NCBI GenBank assembly: GCA_963556255.1
Contig: OY744610.1
Span: forward strand, 16,378,039-16,442,038
Source of the DNA: Allolobophora icterica
Taxonomy: Eukaryota > Annelida > Clitellata > Crassiclitellata > Lumbricidae
Direction: 5' to 3'
DNA: 64,000 nucleotides
A program made the position numbers and the translations under genes. Below the pieces are notes generated by a model. That model searched no databases and was not told the DNA's origin. It saw only the letters and a program-made list of their open reading frames with translations. Position 1 is the stretch's first letter; each line of letters begins with the position of its first letter. This document shows positions 23,158 to 54,174 of this stretch, piece after piece.

Positions 23158-23388
23158 GGGGTGCTGGGTAGTATGATGGCTAGCATCCTGAACTGTAAAT
23201 CGAGAGGTCCGGGATTCAAACCCCGGGAGGACAGAAATGTGGTTCGAGATTTCTGCGCCCCTGTCCAACTCAGCAATAATGAGTACACTGAACGTACACT
23301 GTCGGGGGAAGTTTGGACGGCGAGGGAGAAGACTGGCCGCACGCTAAGGCTAAGAAAATGAAGTCGCTAACATTTTATACCGACGGTC
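23158..23388 (+). mobile_element. tRNA-derived SINE, most complete copy
   Basis: The head resembles a tRNA: an A-box-like TAGTATGATGGCTAGCA, then AACTGTAAATC, and a B-box arm GGTCCGGGATTCAAACCCC with a pairing GGGAGGAC. The body includes ATAATGAGTACACTGAAC and GAAAATGAAGTCGCTAACA, shared with 12000-12225 and, inverted, with 60134-60266 and 60701-60836. Confidence 0.75.
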
Positions 23389-23500
23389 ACCAATAACTCT
23401 ATCAACGAAAGGTTGACAAAGCTTCTGATGATCACTGGATCGTGTATTACGGGCAGAGAGTGATATAATCAAGTTTTCGAGTAGAATAGGTAATAATTAA

Positions 23501-24817
<1,317 letters not shown>

Positions 24818-24821
24818 TTAA

Positions 24822-25335
24822 AATCAATGCACCCGAGACAGGAAGCCAGTGAAGTTGTACAAAAAATGTCAAAATATGGACATTTGCTTATACAGCAAAC
24901 AAGGTTGTGCTGTCATGGTTTGCACTCGCTGTAGCCTACTGATATTGTATAGAGAGTTGTGGTATGGTCTTTAATTTATTCAACGCCCACGCGACGTAAT
25001 AAGGACAACGTGTAAGTAATCCTGACAACCCTTCTAACACGACGCAGGGTTAGCAAATAAGGTATTGCCTTGCGCTTAGCTTTCAAGTAGAGATTACAAT
25101 TCCCATAATAAACAGACTTCTCAATAGTTGCCAATTTTCTTTGAGTTTCAGTCTCTATTAAATAATTTATTGATCTTTCTTTCTCTTTCTTCACTCTCGA
25201 TTTGCGTTAACTGCAGTGTAACTGCTATTGCAGTATTATGTTTACGTAATAACCAGCATGAATAATTATAATTTCTTTTTAATTATGCAGTAAAGGTATC
25301 AACGGCTTACTTTCTGAGTCAGTTCAACGTCCAAA
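24822..25335. promoter_or_regulatory. Upstream region of the FkbM methyltransferase gene
   Basis: This 0.5-kb region precedes the start codon. No clear TATA box or initiator can be assigned; AAAATG at the start gives an acceptable Kozak context. Confidence 0.3.
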
Positions 25336-27687
25336 ATGATGCGTATGTATCGGGTTCAAATCTGGTTTCTGGCTACTGTAATGATTCTCGGTGTCGTCTA
25401 CTTCAAATACAGAAACTACGGCATACATTTTGCACAACGCGTATCGTATAACAAAATCGATTCCGAGGAATCTAAGACGAGTAGAATTCAGCAAACTGCA
25501 GAATTCAGAAAAAGATTTGGCGATCGAATTGACTCATTAGCCAGTAGGAAAGCTGCTGCACGAGATCCAGAACTTGTTCAATTGGTGCGGGAAATGATGA
25601 TACCACCGTTTCCAGTTTCAAAGGTTCTTCCCAACAACGCAACACAAATAAACGAACTGGTGTTAGAAGTTGACAATCTTCTGGAAAACAAGGTAGCGTT
25701 GAACATTGAATAATGAGTTTTCTTTTAAGTCTGTTCTTTTAGATATGGTCTACCTACCCAGGACATCATTTCGATACTAACTGCACAGTGCACACTACGA
25801 TTTATATCTCTCTGTGACTGTCTTACTGTGTGTCTGTTTCAGGATGACGCTCGGTATTCTTATATTTTTTCCAGCTCTGCTTACAGTTGATGAAATTTAT
25901 GTAATTCTTTAAAAATGTGTGTTGTAACGTAGCCAATCATATATATGAAACCAATTGTCTTGCGCTAGAAAAATGTGACCACACCTGAAATAATCCTCCC
26001 AATGCTACAACAAGTTAAACAAAGTTTCATACGTTTACACATCTTCACTCAATAATAACCAATTTTCCTCAACAAAATATAAAATAAGCGTGGCCATGTA
26101 GTTGAATATCTTTCACTACAAAAGCAGAGCACAAACTTTGTTCAAATATAACAACCTATCTACGCAAGTTTCATATTTCGTCAAGTACTTGGCATTTTTA
26201 CCTGATGCATTGGAATTTGAATCATGAAAGCAGAGATGCATAGATAACAGTACTATGACTGTTTGCTATGTAACTTACAGAAGAACGGGTTTTACGTTGA
26301 ATGTGGAGCCCTTGATGGAGAAAAGGCATCGAATACTATTTTCTTTGAGAATCAACGAGGATGGAACGGTCTGCTGATTGAAATGGATCCAGAATATTTT
26401 GCGGAAGTCCTTACTAAGCGTCGTCGTGCTTGGAGTATCAACGCATGTGTCAGTCCATTTGACTATGCCATTAAAGTACGTTAACTTTAAATTATTAATA
26501 ATTGCACAAACATTCATACATGCTTTAACTTTATAGACTGTTATAATGAAGATTATGCTTCGTAATTGCTTATTCGCTAGGCTATCTTACTAATAGTGGG
26601 CTATAATTAAATCGCATGACGATTGGCTCTTTAACTTAAGTTATCCTGAGGCCATGTGCTCTGATGGGCAATGATAAAACCAAGGTGCGACCGTACGTAC
26701 TGTACGTACGTTATTTTTTTCCATAACGTACGTACAGTACGCGTACGTTATTATGCCGTACGTTACCGTACGTTCACATCAATTCATGACGAAAATAAAT
26801 ACATAACATTATGCACAACAAAAGTCAATAATAGTTGGTGATTGACGGTCGTAACCAATTTTAACCATTACATCAATCATCTGTGGCTGTTCAATGATCT
26901 CTACTTTCAAACTTTTAAAATCCAAATTGGTAATATTCTGTCTAATGTGAAGAATATTAAGATTTTACGGCACACTTTATAGGATGGTCATTTTATTGGT
27001 AATACTAAATTTCCGTACCGTTCGTAAATAAATATGCCTGCGTACGGAGAGACTAATACTGTAGAGTTAAACTGATCATTTTGACGTACGCGTATGGTAC
27101 GCGTAACGTATAAGACCATAGTTATATTGAGGTTCTTTGTGAATGACCAGATAAATTTGTGGCATTTTTACCGTACGCGTACGTTATTTTTTTCGATAAC
27201 GTACGTACAGTACGCGTACGTTATTCTGGGAGGTAACGTACGGTCGCACTATTGATAAAACCCAGTCGCTAATTGTGGACAAAGATTAATAGTTTTTATA
27301 ACACTGCTGCAGTTTAGAGGTTGTGAATTTCTTCTGATGAAGTGAGCAAGTAAGAAGTTTTGCCGGTGGAGGTCTGGATCATGTGACCAGCGTTACAACT
27401 GCCAAAAACCGAAGCAGATGGTTAGAATTACTCGTTGAATTATCAAATTAAAAACATAGTTTGGTGATGTGACGGTGTAAGTAATAGTCAAGATTTAATA
27501 ATTCTGAAAAACTCTATGGCCTCATTAATAAAACATAGTATGAGAATTCCACGCTGCCAATGAATCACATGATTTGATTGTATTGAAAGCAGGCAATGTT
27601 GTACATTGCTTGGTCCAAGGACTTCATGTGTATGTATAGCGCCTTTTTCTTCCGCTTCGGCTGGCTAAGGAGCTATATAAATTGTCC

Positions 27688-27767
<80 letters not shown>

Positions 27768-30241
27768 GTGTGTGTAATTTTGATGACCTACATACAGTGC
27801 TCGAAATGGACCGGAACGCACCGGAACGCCGTTCCGGTTCGTCAAATGCATCCGTATTATCGTTCCCTTTCGTTAAGATATATTATTGTGGAAAATACTA
27901 TGAAATTAATGTCAATGCTCCCATATCTTTGACTAGCGTTCCGTTTCGTAAAATTTTCCATTTCGAGCACTGCCTACATATACCATTGGTCGGTGAGAAA
28001 CAATAATGCCCAAGTTACTAACAGAATCAGCCAACTATTCAGTGCGCCCACAATGGCCCCACATGTTTGGCTTAGATTTAAATACTGAAGCCACGAATCT
28101 TCCTGATCACATGGGAATCATAATTGTTGTTTCGTGAGAATTTTTAGTCCAAGAAGGGCAATATGTCAAGTAAATAATTTTAGCGTTGACAACGATGCTC
28201 GAAATGTTGTAGAGCAGAAGCCTTGAATGGGACATTCCCCAATGTTTTTTAACTAGGTCTACACTCGTAAAACATGCGTTGCAATTTTACAAAGGTAGGG
28301 GAGACTTGGCTCCCTTGATCCCTAGGCACCCTTGATCCTTCAGTCATTTTGCCTTACTTACTTATTTATTGAAGAAAAGCAGTGAATCATTCTATTATAT
28401 TTATTGATTTTACCTTCCTTCTGTCTTTTCAGGTGGTTAGAGTGAATAATAAATTTTTTATCATAAAAATAAAATTTTGAAGGTAAAAAGTATTTTTTTC
28501 AACTTCACAACGAACTCTAAAAAACATTTTTTTAAGTAAGTACCAAATTTGTTTATTACATTTACGAAATTGATTGATTTGTTTACTTGCTGAATCTATT
28601 TTGAGACACTTAACTCGTACATTAAAAATGGTATGATCCAAGAAGTGGAAACTAAATGGTTTGGCACCCTTGATCCCTGCTTGGTTCGGCACCCTTGATC
28701 CCCAGTCGGCACCCTTGATCCCAGGATCAAGGGTGCCAGTCGGCACCCTTGATCCCTAGGATCAAGGGTGCCTACATAAAATGTTGAATATATACCATAT
28801 GTCAACAAGAAGTTTGTTTTGAATATTATGTATGTATAATTGAGAATAATGTTTGTATTGATAAATTTTATTTTTTCATACATACAGCTATTCCTTATCA
28901 TAATAAAAAGAGAAAGACAAACAGGCCACCAAGGGGTCAAGTTTCTGAATCTTAAATGAAAGTAGCCGTATTGCTAGTTATGGAAGTCAACTGCTGTTCC
29001 CAAGGCAAACAAAATACCAAAAGACAAAAACTGACTGAAAACAGTGATCGAATTAATGCTAATACAAATAATGAATAAAAATACCAAAAAGAATTCATGC
29101 CGGAAAATATCAGACTGACCGCTGTGAGCGAAACCGACGATGAACATGAAGAAATTGAAAATTATGCAAATGTTCATGAATTTTATTTTCAAAATCTGTA
29201 TGTCATCTGGACTATCTGAAGATGACTTTGACATGGAACCTAATCACAGTACGGACGATGAAAACATTGGACATAGAGCACATAGTAGTTTGAAAATTTG
29301 AGATTATGTTGTACATAAAAACGATTAAAAACACTTTTATGTAGAAAGTCTAGACTGTCAAAATGTGGCAAATGCATTGTCTTTATTATATCCAAAGTAA
29401 TATTTGCACATTTTTCATTTCAAATAATCATTTCCAACATTTCCTTGCTGTTGCAAACAAACAGATCAAGATGACTATTGGGGATCAAAGGTGCACATGG
29501 GTGGGATCAAAGGTGCCAACCCATTGGCACCCTTGATCCCTTTTGGGTGTCGTGTGTTTTTTGCCCATAGATTTTCATAGTTCATATTTGTGAAAACCAC
29601 TTTATACAACTTAGATAGAAAAGAAATATTCTTATTAAATAGAATTGAATGAAACTTGCTAGTGATTTTAATTTTTTTTTAAATTTGAAAAAATCAAAAA
29701 GAGGATCAAGGGTGCCAAGTCTCCCCTACTTTGTAAATTGCCATTGGCATTAGTAGCCTAGTGTCGTGTATTGAAAAAACTATAAGTTAATATTTCCTGT
29801 CCCTGGAACTGTTTACAGCTTCCGTTTAAAGGCAAAGGTCCTGAGACGCCGCAGCTGCTAATGGACAAAGCCAATTTGAACACGAATAGCAGTAAATTTG
29901 CTGCTTGTTTTCCACTTGAGACTTTTCTGCTGGCTCTGGCTGTTCAGGAAGTCGACTTTTTCTGCTTTGACATCGAAGGACTAGAATTGCAAATACTTAA
30001 AACTTTTCCATTTGATCGAATTGACATGAATGTTCTGTCTGTAGAATGTTTAAAGGAAATCTGTAGTGAGCAAGAATGTAAAGACTTCATGCAGAGCAAA
30101 GGCTACGACATGCATAAGTTTATTGATATTCAAGCTCCTGGAGTATTTATGAGAGATTTTGTCTTTCGTAAACGTCCTAAACCTTCCTTGCAAAAATATA
30201 TAGATACGTTGAGCATTATGTGGAACAACTCTAGAAAGTAA
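25336..30241 (+). CDS. FkbM-type methyltransferase, membrane-anchored, three exons
   Basis: Exons 25336-25692, 26281-26475 and 29819-30241 join in phase 0 at GT-AG sites (AACAAG/GTAGCG; TTACAG/AAGAAC; ATTAAA/GTACGT; TTACAG/CTTCCG) to give 324 residues. Residues 8-23 form a single hydrophobic anchor, so this is probably a type II Golgi or ER protein. Exon 2 carries the SAM-binding start GFYVECGALDGE (122-133) and RGWNGLLIEMDP; exon 3 carries CFPLETFLLAL and FFCFDIEGLELQILK (D235), then VLSVE. These are the ordered motifs of the FkbM methyltransferase family, whose animal members are largely uncharacterised and probably methylate a glycan or small molecule. The stop is TAA at 30239. The introns carry a long-TIR transposon, a hAT MITE and a pogo-like element. 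Confidence 0.87.
26682..27252. mobile_element. Long-TIR transposon rich in CGTACG, Mutator-like candidate
   Basis: The ends read AAGGTGCGACCGTACG on the left and CGTACGGTCGCACTAT on the right. A 10-bp duplication TGATAAAACC flanks it (26672-26681, 27253-27262). Both subterminal regions are packed with GTACGTAC and GTACGCGTAC palindromes. A 9-11 bp duplication with long terminal repeats suggests the Mutator/MULE group, but no transposase is present. A truncated, inverted copy is at 36845-37213. Confidence 0.75.
27692..27764. repeat. (TA)n microsatellite
   Basis: Pure TA dinucleotides followed by (TG)n, in intron 2 of the methyltransferase gene. Confidence 0.95.
27795..27972. mobile_element. 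hAT MITE, CAGTGCTCGAAATGG family, copy 1
   Basis: The ends CAGTGCTCGAAATGG and CCATTTCGAGCACTG are perfect inverted repeats. CCTACATA flanks both sides (27787-27794, 27973-27980). It is 178 bp; the interior contains GTTCCGGTTCGTCAAATG, present also in copy 2 at 63518-63684. Confidence 0.93.
28298..29726. mobile_element. Pogo-like (Tc1/mariner group) element with GATCC subterminal arrays
   Basis: The ends GGGGAGACTTGGCTCCCTTG and AGGGTGCCAAGTCTCCCC are inverted repeats flanked by TA (28296-28297, 29727-29728). The motif GGCACCCTTGATCC, in either orientation, recurs about ten times near the ends. At about 28975-29400 a broken plus-strand frame contains SLKI.DYVVHKN and KKHFYVESLDCQNV, resembling the extreme C-terminus of pogo-type transposases; the catalytic core is absent. 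The target itself was a palindrome (TTTACAAAG-TA-CTTTGTAAA). Confidence 0.7.
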
Positions 30242-30725
30242 GTCTAGTTAAATGGGATCATTGGATGTGAAACATCATCTTGTAGATCAGGTTTATTATA
30301 CAGTATACACGGAGACAGGGATTTTACTAAACATATTTTGGAACTCAAATATTTCTTATGATGATCTTAAAATCGTTTATCATTCAAACCATTCATATAA
30401 CTGCTGCTTAAACGTCTGAATTTTAGGCTTCATTATTCTCAACAATTCTCAACAATTTGTTATTGTATGTGCATTTATAAATGTATGTACTTTATGCATG
30501 TGTCTGGACTTTTATGACGCATTTTTGGAACCTGTCAAAACCAGAATCGCTCTTTACGCCAGCGTAAAAGATTCTGAGTGTCATTAGGAACAGAAAATTC
30601 ATAAGCTACCAAGCGGTGTTCAGATAATTAATCAAAAAATTCATCAGAGGTTGGCATGCACACACAATCGACAGATTCCGATGAATGAATACTCGTTTAT
30701 TGAAATATCATAGCTGACATAGTTA
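30242..30725. other. 3' flank of the methyltransferase gene
   Basis: AT-rich DNA with several AATAAA-like stretches but no unambiguous polyadenylation signal. No other gene was seen. Confidence 0.4.
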
Positions 30726-31120
30726 CAGAGGCGGCGCTACACCAGGGCGCCAGGGCATATGCCCTGGTAAAAAAAAAACCTTTGCCCTGGTCGATGCCCT
30801 GCCAGAATGTTTGCCTTGTCCAGAATTTGTTCTGGCATATTTGTTAAATCCTGAGATATAAATTCACTAAATTCACTTAAATGTTAAAATTTGCTTTACA
30901 AGTGTCAAAAAGCGTTTAGCTTCCGGGGGGCTGCGCCCATCTGACCTCCTTACTATAGACAACTATAATAGTGAAGGGGGCGGGGCGATTTATGGCGAGC
31001 GCGGTAGCGCGATCTTATATGGTCACCATAACCTCGCGCTACCACACTACATAAATCGCCCTCTGCACTGGTTACTTGTATGACTGCCCTGGTTACAAAA
31101 AGTGTCTGGCGCCGCCACTG
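30726..31120. mobile_element. hAT MITE, GGCGGCGCTAC family, copy 1
   Basis: The ends CAGAGGCGGCGCTAC and TGGCGCCGCCACTG are imperfect inverted repeats. CTGACATA lies directly right of the element (31121-31128) and also 4 bp left of it (30714-30721), so the target duplication is decayed. Internal GCCCTGG repeats match a truncated copy at 62755-62890. Confidence 0.75.
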
Positions 31121-31211
31121 CTGACATAACGCAACGAGAACAAGTTACAGAGGTTATAGTCTCACGAGCAGCTAATTAGCGTCAGTTGGCATTCTTGTAG
31201 AGAATACGGGG

Positions 31212-31474
31212 TCTGATGAAGTACTGCAAATGGTGGGAGAGGAGAGATCCATGATGAGGACAATCAGCGCCAAAGAAGATGGATTGGCCATATAATGAGA
31301 GGGGATTCTCTGCTGAGAAATATCATCGAAGGTAGAATGGAGGGGAAAAAGACACGAGGAAGGCCGAGAACGATGTTCCTGGACTGGATGATAAAGAGGG
31401 ACGGCTACAGACAGATGAAAGCGGAAGCTCAACATCGAGAGGAATGGCGCCGTTGGACATACGAACCTGCCTAA
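31212..31474 (+). pseudogene. LINE open-reading-frame C-terminus (RTE/L1-like)
   Basis: One frame gives [17 protein letters not shown], then after a frameshift near 31265 another gives [34 protein letters not shown], a LDW block and HREEWRRW, ending in TAA at 31472. This is the common C-terminal tail of RTE/L1-type reverse transcriptase proteins. The rest of the LINE is absent. Confidence 0.7.
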
Positions 31475-31543
31475 GGGCAGAGAACCAAAGAAGAAGATCT
31501 TAAGAAACAGTTCACGTCACTGATCGTTATTGAACGCTGGTCA

Positions 31544-31805
31544 CTTTCGGCGAATCGGGATTCGGCGATTCGGGTTCAAACTAGTTTTCGGCATATCGAA
31601 CCCTTGGTAGAAAATCGCTTTCGGCGATTTGGCGGATTTTGCAGTTTAAGCGCTTTCGGCGATTCGGGATTCGGTGATTCGAGTCGGCAGTGGTTTTCGG
31701 CAAATCGCACGCTTGGTAGAAAACTGCTTTCGGTGATTCGGCGGATTTTGCATTTTAAGGGCTTTCGGCGAATCGGGATTCGGCGATTCGGGTAGACCCC
31801 TTGGC
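31544..31805. repeat. 109-bp tandem repeat built from TTCGGCGATTCG motifs
   Basis: CTTGGTAGAAAA recurs at 31603 and 31712, and CTTTCGGCG.ATCGGGATTCG at about 31544, 31652 and 31760. This gives two full units and a partial third of period 109, each with an internal 12-bp submotif. Confidence 0.8.
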
Positions 31806-33277
31806 GTTTGGCAAAAGGTAAATTAGGCGATTAGTTTAACTTCAGAGATGAAGTGAAAATACGTTTCTCCAAGATCAGGCGGCAAGCTTGAGATATTGGT
31901 CGTCAATATGTCAATACTAGGCTATTAGCTACTGTAGGTTTATCTTTCTTCGTGAAACCGCTATCCTACAAAATGAGATCCGTTTTCTATAGTAACAGTG
32001 ACATCACTTTACAACGCTTCTCGCCCAGTCAAACAAGACTACACGCAATATAATATGTACTATATTATAGCCCCTGCTGAAAGAACATTTTCAGAACAAT
32101 GGCTCATCGGTGAGATGGGATAATTTTACCCAACGACCTCTGTTATAACAAAATTTATAGCTTTTATTCTATTGTCTATAGTCTAGACAGACGTCGTTTC
32201 ATTAAATGTATTGATCTGATTCTTAACAATGGATAAAGCACATGAACCTCTATGTGAGTCTCGGTTAATTAAAGTCTACTAAATAATGAGGGCAACTTTA
32301 ATTGTTAGATGTTAATTATCCCTTTTCAGTTTATTAGTAGGCCTAATGTCTACGTGTGTTTGCTGCAACAGAGATACACGTGCGTAAGGAAGATCAGAGC
32401 TACTTTACAAATCCAAACTTGAATTACTCAAAGCATCAGCTAATATGACATGGAATCTAAACTTGGCGTTTGGAATCTAAACTTTCATCGATTCACAGTA
32501 ATCGTAAACAATAATTGGTGAATGCAATGGGATTATTATATATTATTAACTCGGGAAAATTTTAAAACTTGGTCTCAAACTGTGAGCCCTCAGAAGAAAA
32601 TTATGGATAGCTGAACGTTTAAGTTGTAAGCAAAAGATTTCAAAATATTTTATTGTTGTGTCCATGCTTCAAAATAATAAAAGTAGCATTATCATTATAG
32701 ATGAAAGAATTATGGACCTCAAAATCAATTTATACATGTTGCAAACATCATCATAGCAGACCAAGAAGAACAGCAAAAACATGCTAAAAACGGTTTAAGT
32801 GGCAGTGACCATTCGGCAAAACGATGATTCTAGTTAGGCCTACTGTTTAAATTCAGATTTCACAACTGATTAAAAATTACTGACGAGGGTTTAATATATA
32901 CTCTAACTTGAAAATGACAAATCTATAGGTCTCTTCAAATCAGATTTGAAGCCACATTCAGTGTAATGGGTATCTTGTATTTAAAATGAGAAAATATTTA
33001 TTAATGAGCACGAATTTAAAGTGAATCTATTACGATGATGAAATATCGCTACCCTCACTCTAAGAAACTGTAAAAGGCAAATTGACAGCTCTAGTCTTCC
33101 GTACCAAAGACTAGGGCTGAAATTAAAGTTTATTGCATTAGCCTAACTCTCGCTTGACGGTGTCCGCTTTAGACATAATTGGAAGCGCTTAAAATCCCAC
33201 TGCTAGACCGCATCGCTGCGTTCTTTAGCACACTGGTGAGTGCAAGCTTTTCGTTTAATCAGAAGACAAACTTCAAG
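31806..33277. promoter_or_regulatory. Upstream region of the DEG/ENaC gene
   Basis: No gene or named repeat was recognised in this 1.5 kb. It should contain the promoter and 5' UTR of the channel gene. The reading frame is open from 33179 but has no ATG before 33278. Confidence 0.3.
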
Positions 33278-51146
<17,869 letters not shown>

Positions 51147-51660
51147 AAGGTCGATTCGTAATCCAGATTGGATGTTTATATTCAAATTCTTTTAGACTAT
51201 TAAAGTAGGGCACATAGAGATGATGACTTTTGGAGGGGAAAAGTGAAAGCACGATAATTTAGTTTTACAACGAACTCGTTATTTACAGGTGAAATTTCTT
51301 TGTTTTACAATACCAATAAATGAGCTGCTTGAAGACGTTGCTTACAAATTGTCGTTATCTTCTATTTCTACTGAATTTGCAGGTATCAAGTTTTCAAAGT
51401 TTATTAATCTAAGTTATGAAATCTAAAGAGAGCGTTTGTATATTTAAAAGCTTGTGCTGTGAGGTCCGGCATAGATTGGAGCTGGATGTGAGAAGTGTCA
51501 GGTATTGTCATTAAAATAGCCTGTATTTTACGACTTTATCTGAAGACCGGAAACCAAGTGGTGAGCGGTCGAGCACTGTGAACTGTGAACGAGAGGAAAA
51601 GTAGACCATTGTTTCTTCTCTAGTCCGTAAGTTATATGTGTGTTATACATAGCGAAAATA
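51147..51660. other. 3' flank of the channel gene
   Basis: Contains AATAAA at about 51314, a plausible polyadenylation signal about 165 bp after the stop codon. No other gene was seen. Confidence 0.4.
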
Positions 51661-51681
51661 TACAAACATTTGATAAAGATG

Positions 51682-51915
51682 TTCGAAGTTGCACATAGTA
51701 TAGCACCTGGTTATCTATCCGACTTATGCACCCGTTGAAGCGACAGTCGACTGCGCTCGTCAAACCGCGGTGACTTTACAGTAAAGAGAGTTAGGACACG
51801 CTTGGCTGACCCAAGGGCATGGAACTCCCTGCCTCTGGCAATCCGGACCTCTGACTCTCACCAAGTCTTCTGTAATCGTCTTAAAACACATTTGTTTAGC
51901 TTAGCCTTCTTGTGA
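51682..51915 (+). pseudogene. LINE reverse transcriptase C-terminal end, CR1/L2-like
   Basis: The frame reads FEVAHSIAPGYLSDLCTR, a TGA, then SSNRGDFTVKRVRTRLADPR, AWNSLPLAIRTSDSHQVF and NRLKTHLFSLAFL before TGA. This is the standard end of CR1/L2-type LINE proteins. A GATGATGATG tail follows at about 51965. The in-frame TGA shows it is dead. Confidence 0.8.
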
Positions 51916-52109
51916 GGCGCTGCTGATCACAGGTTGAGTGGCGCCGTAGAAAGTCCTGAATGACGATGATGATGAAAGATCTCTCGCCTATAGAGATTAT
52001 AGGAGGTTTCACAAATGTAGTGTCGACTGCTATTCTGTAATACCACGGTACAGGTGGACTCGTGGAGGTGTAATACTTGTGTTAGATAGAGCCTTTTGCC
52101 GTTAATGCG

Positions 52110-52280
52110 CAGTGTTCATAGGCGTAGACGCTGCGGGGGGAGCCGGAACACGTGTCCCCCAATAATTGAGATGTACTGTACACCCAATACAGCAAGTATA
52201 GAATTAATTACAGAACCCCCACAATATTTTGGACGACTTCACGCCAGTGGCAGTGTTTGTGGTATTCTTAAGTTATAGTA
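52110..52280. repeat. Dispersed repeat, copy 2 (see 22063)
   Basis: Begins near CATAGGCGTAGACGCTGCGG, a plausible transposon end. Its right half matches 22063-22155 (CAAGTATAGAAT, ACAATATTTTGGAC, TTCACGCCAGTGG). No gene is supported. Confidence 0.55.
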
Positions 52281-53086
52281 TTACTAAGTTAACTTATCGA
52301 CACTTGGGTCCAGTCCTGCAGACGTTGGAAGGATGGATCTGCATTCTCGATGGACCTTGAACTTCAGATGTAGTAACTTGGAGCCCTTTTCCGGACTTGT
52401 TCAGCCTTCGTTGGATAGAGTCAAGACTTAGTTCCCCGGAGGAAGACATTCCACCTGCGAAGAATTGGTTGAGTCTTCTACAGCCTCCCTGTATATGCCT
52501 GTTTTTCTTCTCCTGAGAGTTGGCTATGTCATAACCGTTATTATATTTTGATCTGATTGTTGGACTTCATCAGGATTATGGACATAAATAATATCCTGCC
52601 AAGGAAGAGCCATTGTAAATAGTTGACCTTCTAAACTGAACTGACAATTAGAAACAGGGTTTTGTACATAACTCGCAAGCAAACTCGCGACATTTGGTGA
52701 CCACGAAGAAACTCTTCTCTGATGTGCGATATTAATGAAAAATCAGATTCTAAGTTTATGCAACGAATCTCGTAATAATACTTTTCAGAACTACGTAGCC
52801 AATGCTCTTAGTTAAGGAAAGCAACGAAGAACGCTAAGGTTATAGCTAAAGCGTCTATAGACCGAAAACACTATCTTCTGTTAAAAACCACTAAAGTATG
52901 TGACGAATATAGACACAAATTTCTGCCTTGGTGCCAAATTTAAATAATCTTAAGGGCAGTAAGGCTATTAATTTTGACTACAGTTTAGGCATGGGACTTA
53001 TCACACAATAAACCACACGGTTCAAGCAATTCGCAGCATTTAGATTCTTCGAATTAAATGGGACTTGCATTTTAATGCCATGCAGC
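52281..53086. other. Intergenic, no gene seen
   Basis: Nothing recognised on either strand. Confidence 0.4.
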
Positions 53087-53380
53087 TTACTCCTGTGACA
53101 CTGAGTGAGGCGAGATCTGCCTGCTTAACATTGTCATCTTTTGGAATTGTGCTTCAGCAGAGTTAATAATTTCCTTGTATTTACTTACATTCTGAGCCTT
53201 CATTCGTTCGCTCGTCATTACTGAATTCAGCTGAGGGTCGTTTCTTCGACATGGCTTCAGAGAAGCACTAGGATCTACAGAAGAACAAACATCGCCTCTT
53301 GAGACAATCAGCATCAACACTGCAAGCAAATTCTTTCTGTTTGGTAAATGTCGAGAAATCGAAACAGAATTACTAACGCA
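53087..53380 (-). other. Possible small secreted-protein exon
   Basis: The minus strand reads NRKNLLAVLMLIVSRGDVCS, then SVDPSASLKPCRRNDPQLNS and a hydrophilic tail ending ISPHSVSQE before TAA (53089-53087). The hydrophobic run looks like a signal peptide, but no in-frame ATG precedes it, so an upstream exon would be required (an acceptor-like ACCAAACAG lies at about 53344). It matches no known family and may be chance. Confidence 0.25.
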
Positions 53381-53752
53381 AGTGCTAATGCGAAAGCAAA
53401 CCTTTTACGACAAAAGCTATAGAATATTTAAAAAGGAAATAAATTTAGGCCCTTTAAACGACATCAAAATTAAAGAAGTAGTCGAAGATTTTCAATAGAT
53501 AATGGCGTCTTGAAAACAGACACTATGACGTCACAAAAAGAAACGTCGTCTTAACACTTCGTATTTATTAATACTGCTATAACTATTTTTATAGTTATAC
53601 ATATATATAAATCTTCGAATGAATGAATGAATGAATATATTATGATAATTAATGGGAGATGTTAAATATTAATATTATTATTATTATAGCTGTAGTAGTT
53701 TTTATTTATCATAAAATTTTTATTTATATGAATAACAATAAAATAATAATAA

Positions 53753-53932
53753 TCTATACATATTATATCCATATAGTGCCCGTCTGTTGGGGGACGCTAC
53801 GTCACAAACGGGTTCTGTTCTATTGTGAAACATAAACCCTTTGTCTTGACGACGGCGGTCTTGACGACGGCGATAACCAACGACACACATAGGCCTATAA
53901 AATGACGTCATAATAACGGGCAAATACACTAG
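53753..53932 (+). mobile_element. Helitron-like non-autonomous element, family B copy 2
   Basis: Starts TCTATACATATTATATCC after A and ends GGGCAAATACACTAG before T. It shares GGACGCTACGTCACAAACGG and TTCTGTTCTATTGTGAAAC with 37544-37731. It carries TGACGTCA. Confidence 0.75.
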
Positions 53933-53964
53933 TAAAATAATAATAAGCTTAATTATTATTGTAA

Positions 53965-54174
53965 CTAGCTGTAAACCCGTGAAAAATCACGGTATATAAA
54001 AAACAATTATTATTTTGCAGTGATAACAATAACGTCATATTATAGGTCTATAGCCGTCGTCAAGACAACCGTCAAGACAACCGTCGCCAAGGCGGCAGCA
54101 TAGTGACGTCACAATAGTGTTTGTTTACGGGACAGACAGACAGACAGACGTACAACGGTTATTATGTAAGTTGA
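53965..54174 (-). mobile_element. Helitron-like non-autonomous element, family A copy 3
   Basis: Reverse complement of the 15248/15453 elements, from TCAACTTACATAATAACCG to a CCGTGA-TTTT-TCACGG-type hairpin and a terminal CTAG. It lies 32 bp from a family B element in opposite orientation. Confidence 0.75.

Noticed and set aside
33179..33277. N-terminal extension of the channel frame to 33179
   Set aside because: The codon there is TTG, not ATG; 33278 is the first in-frame ATG.
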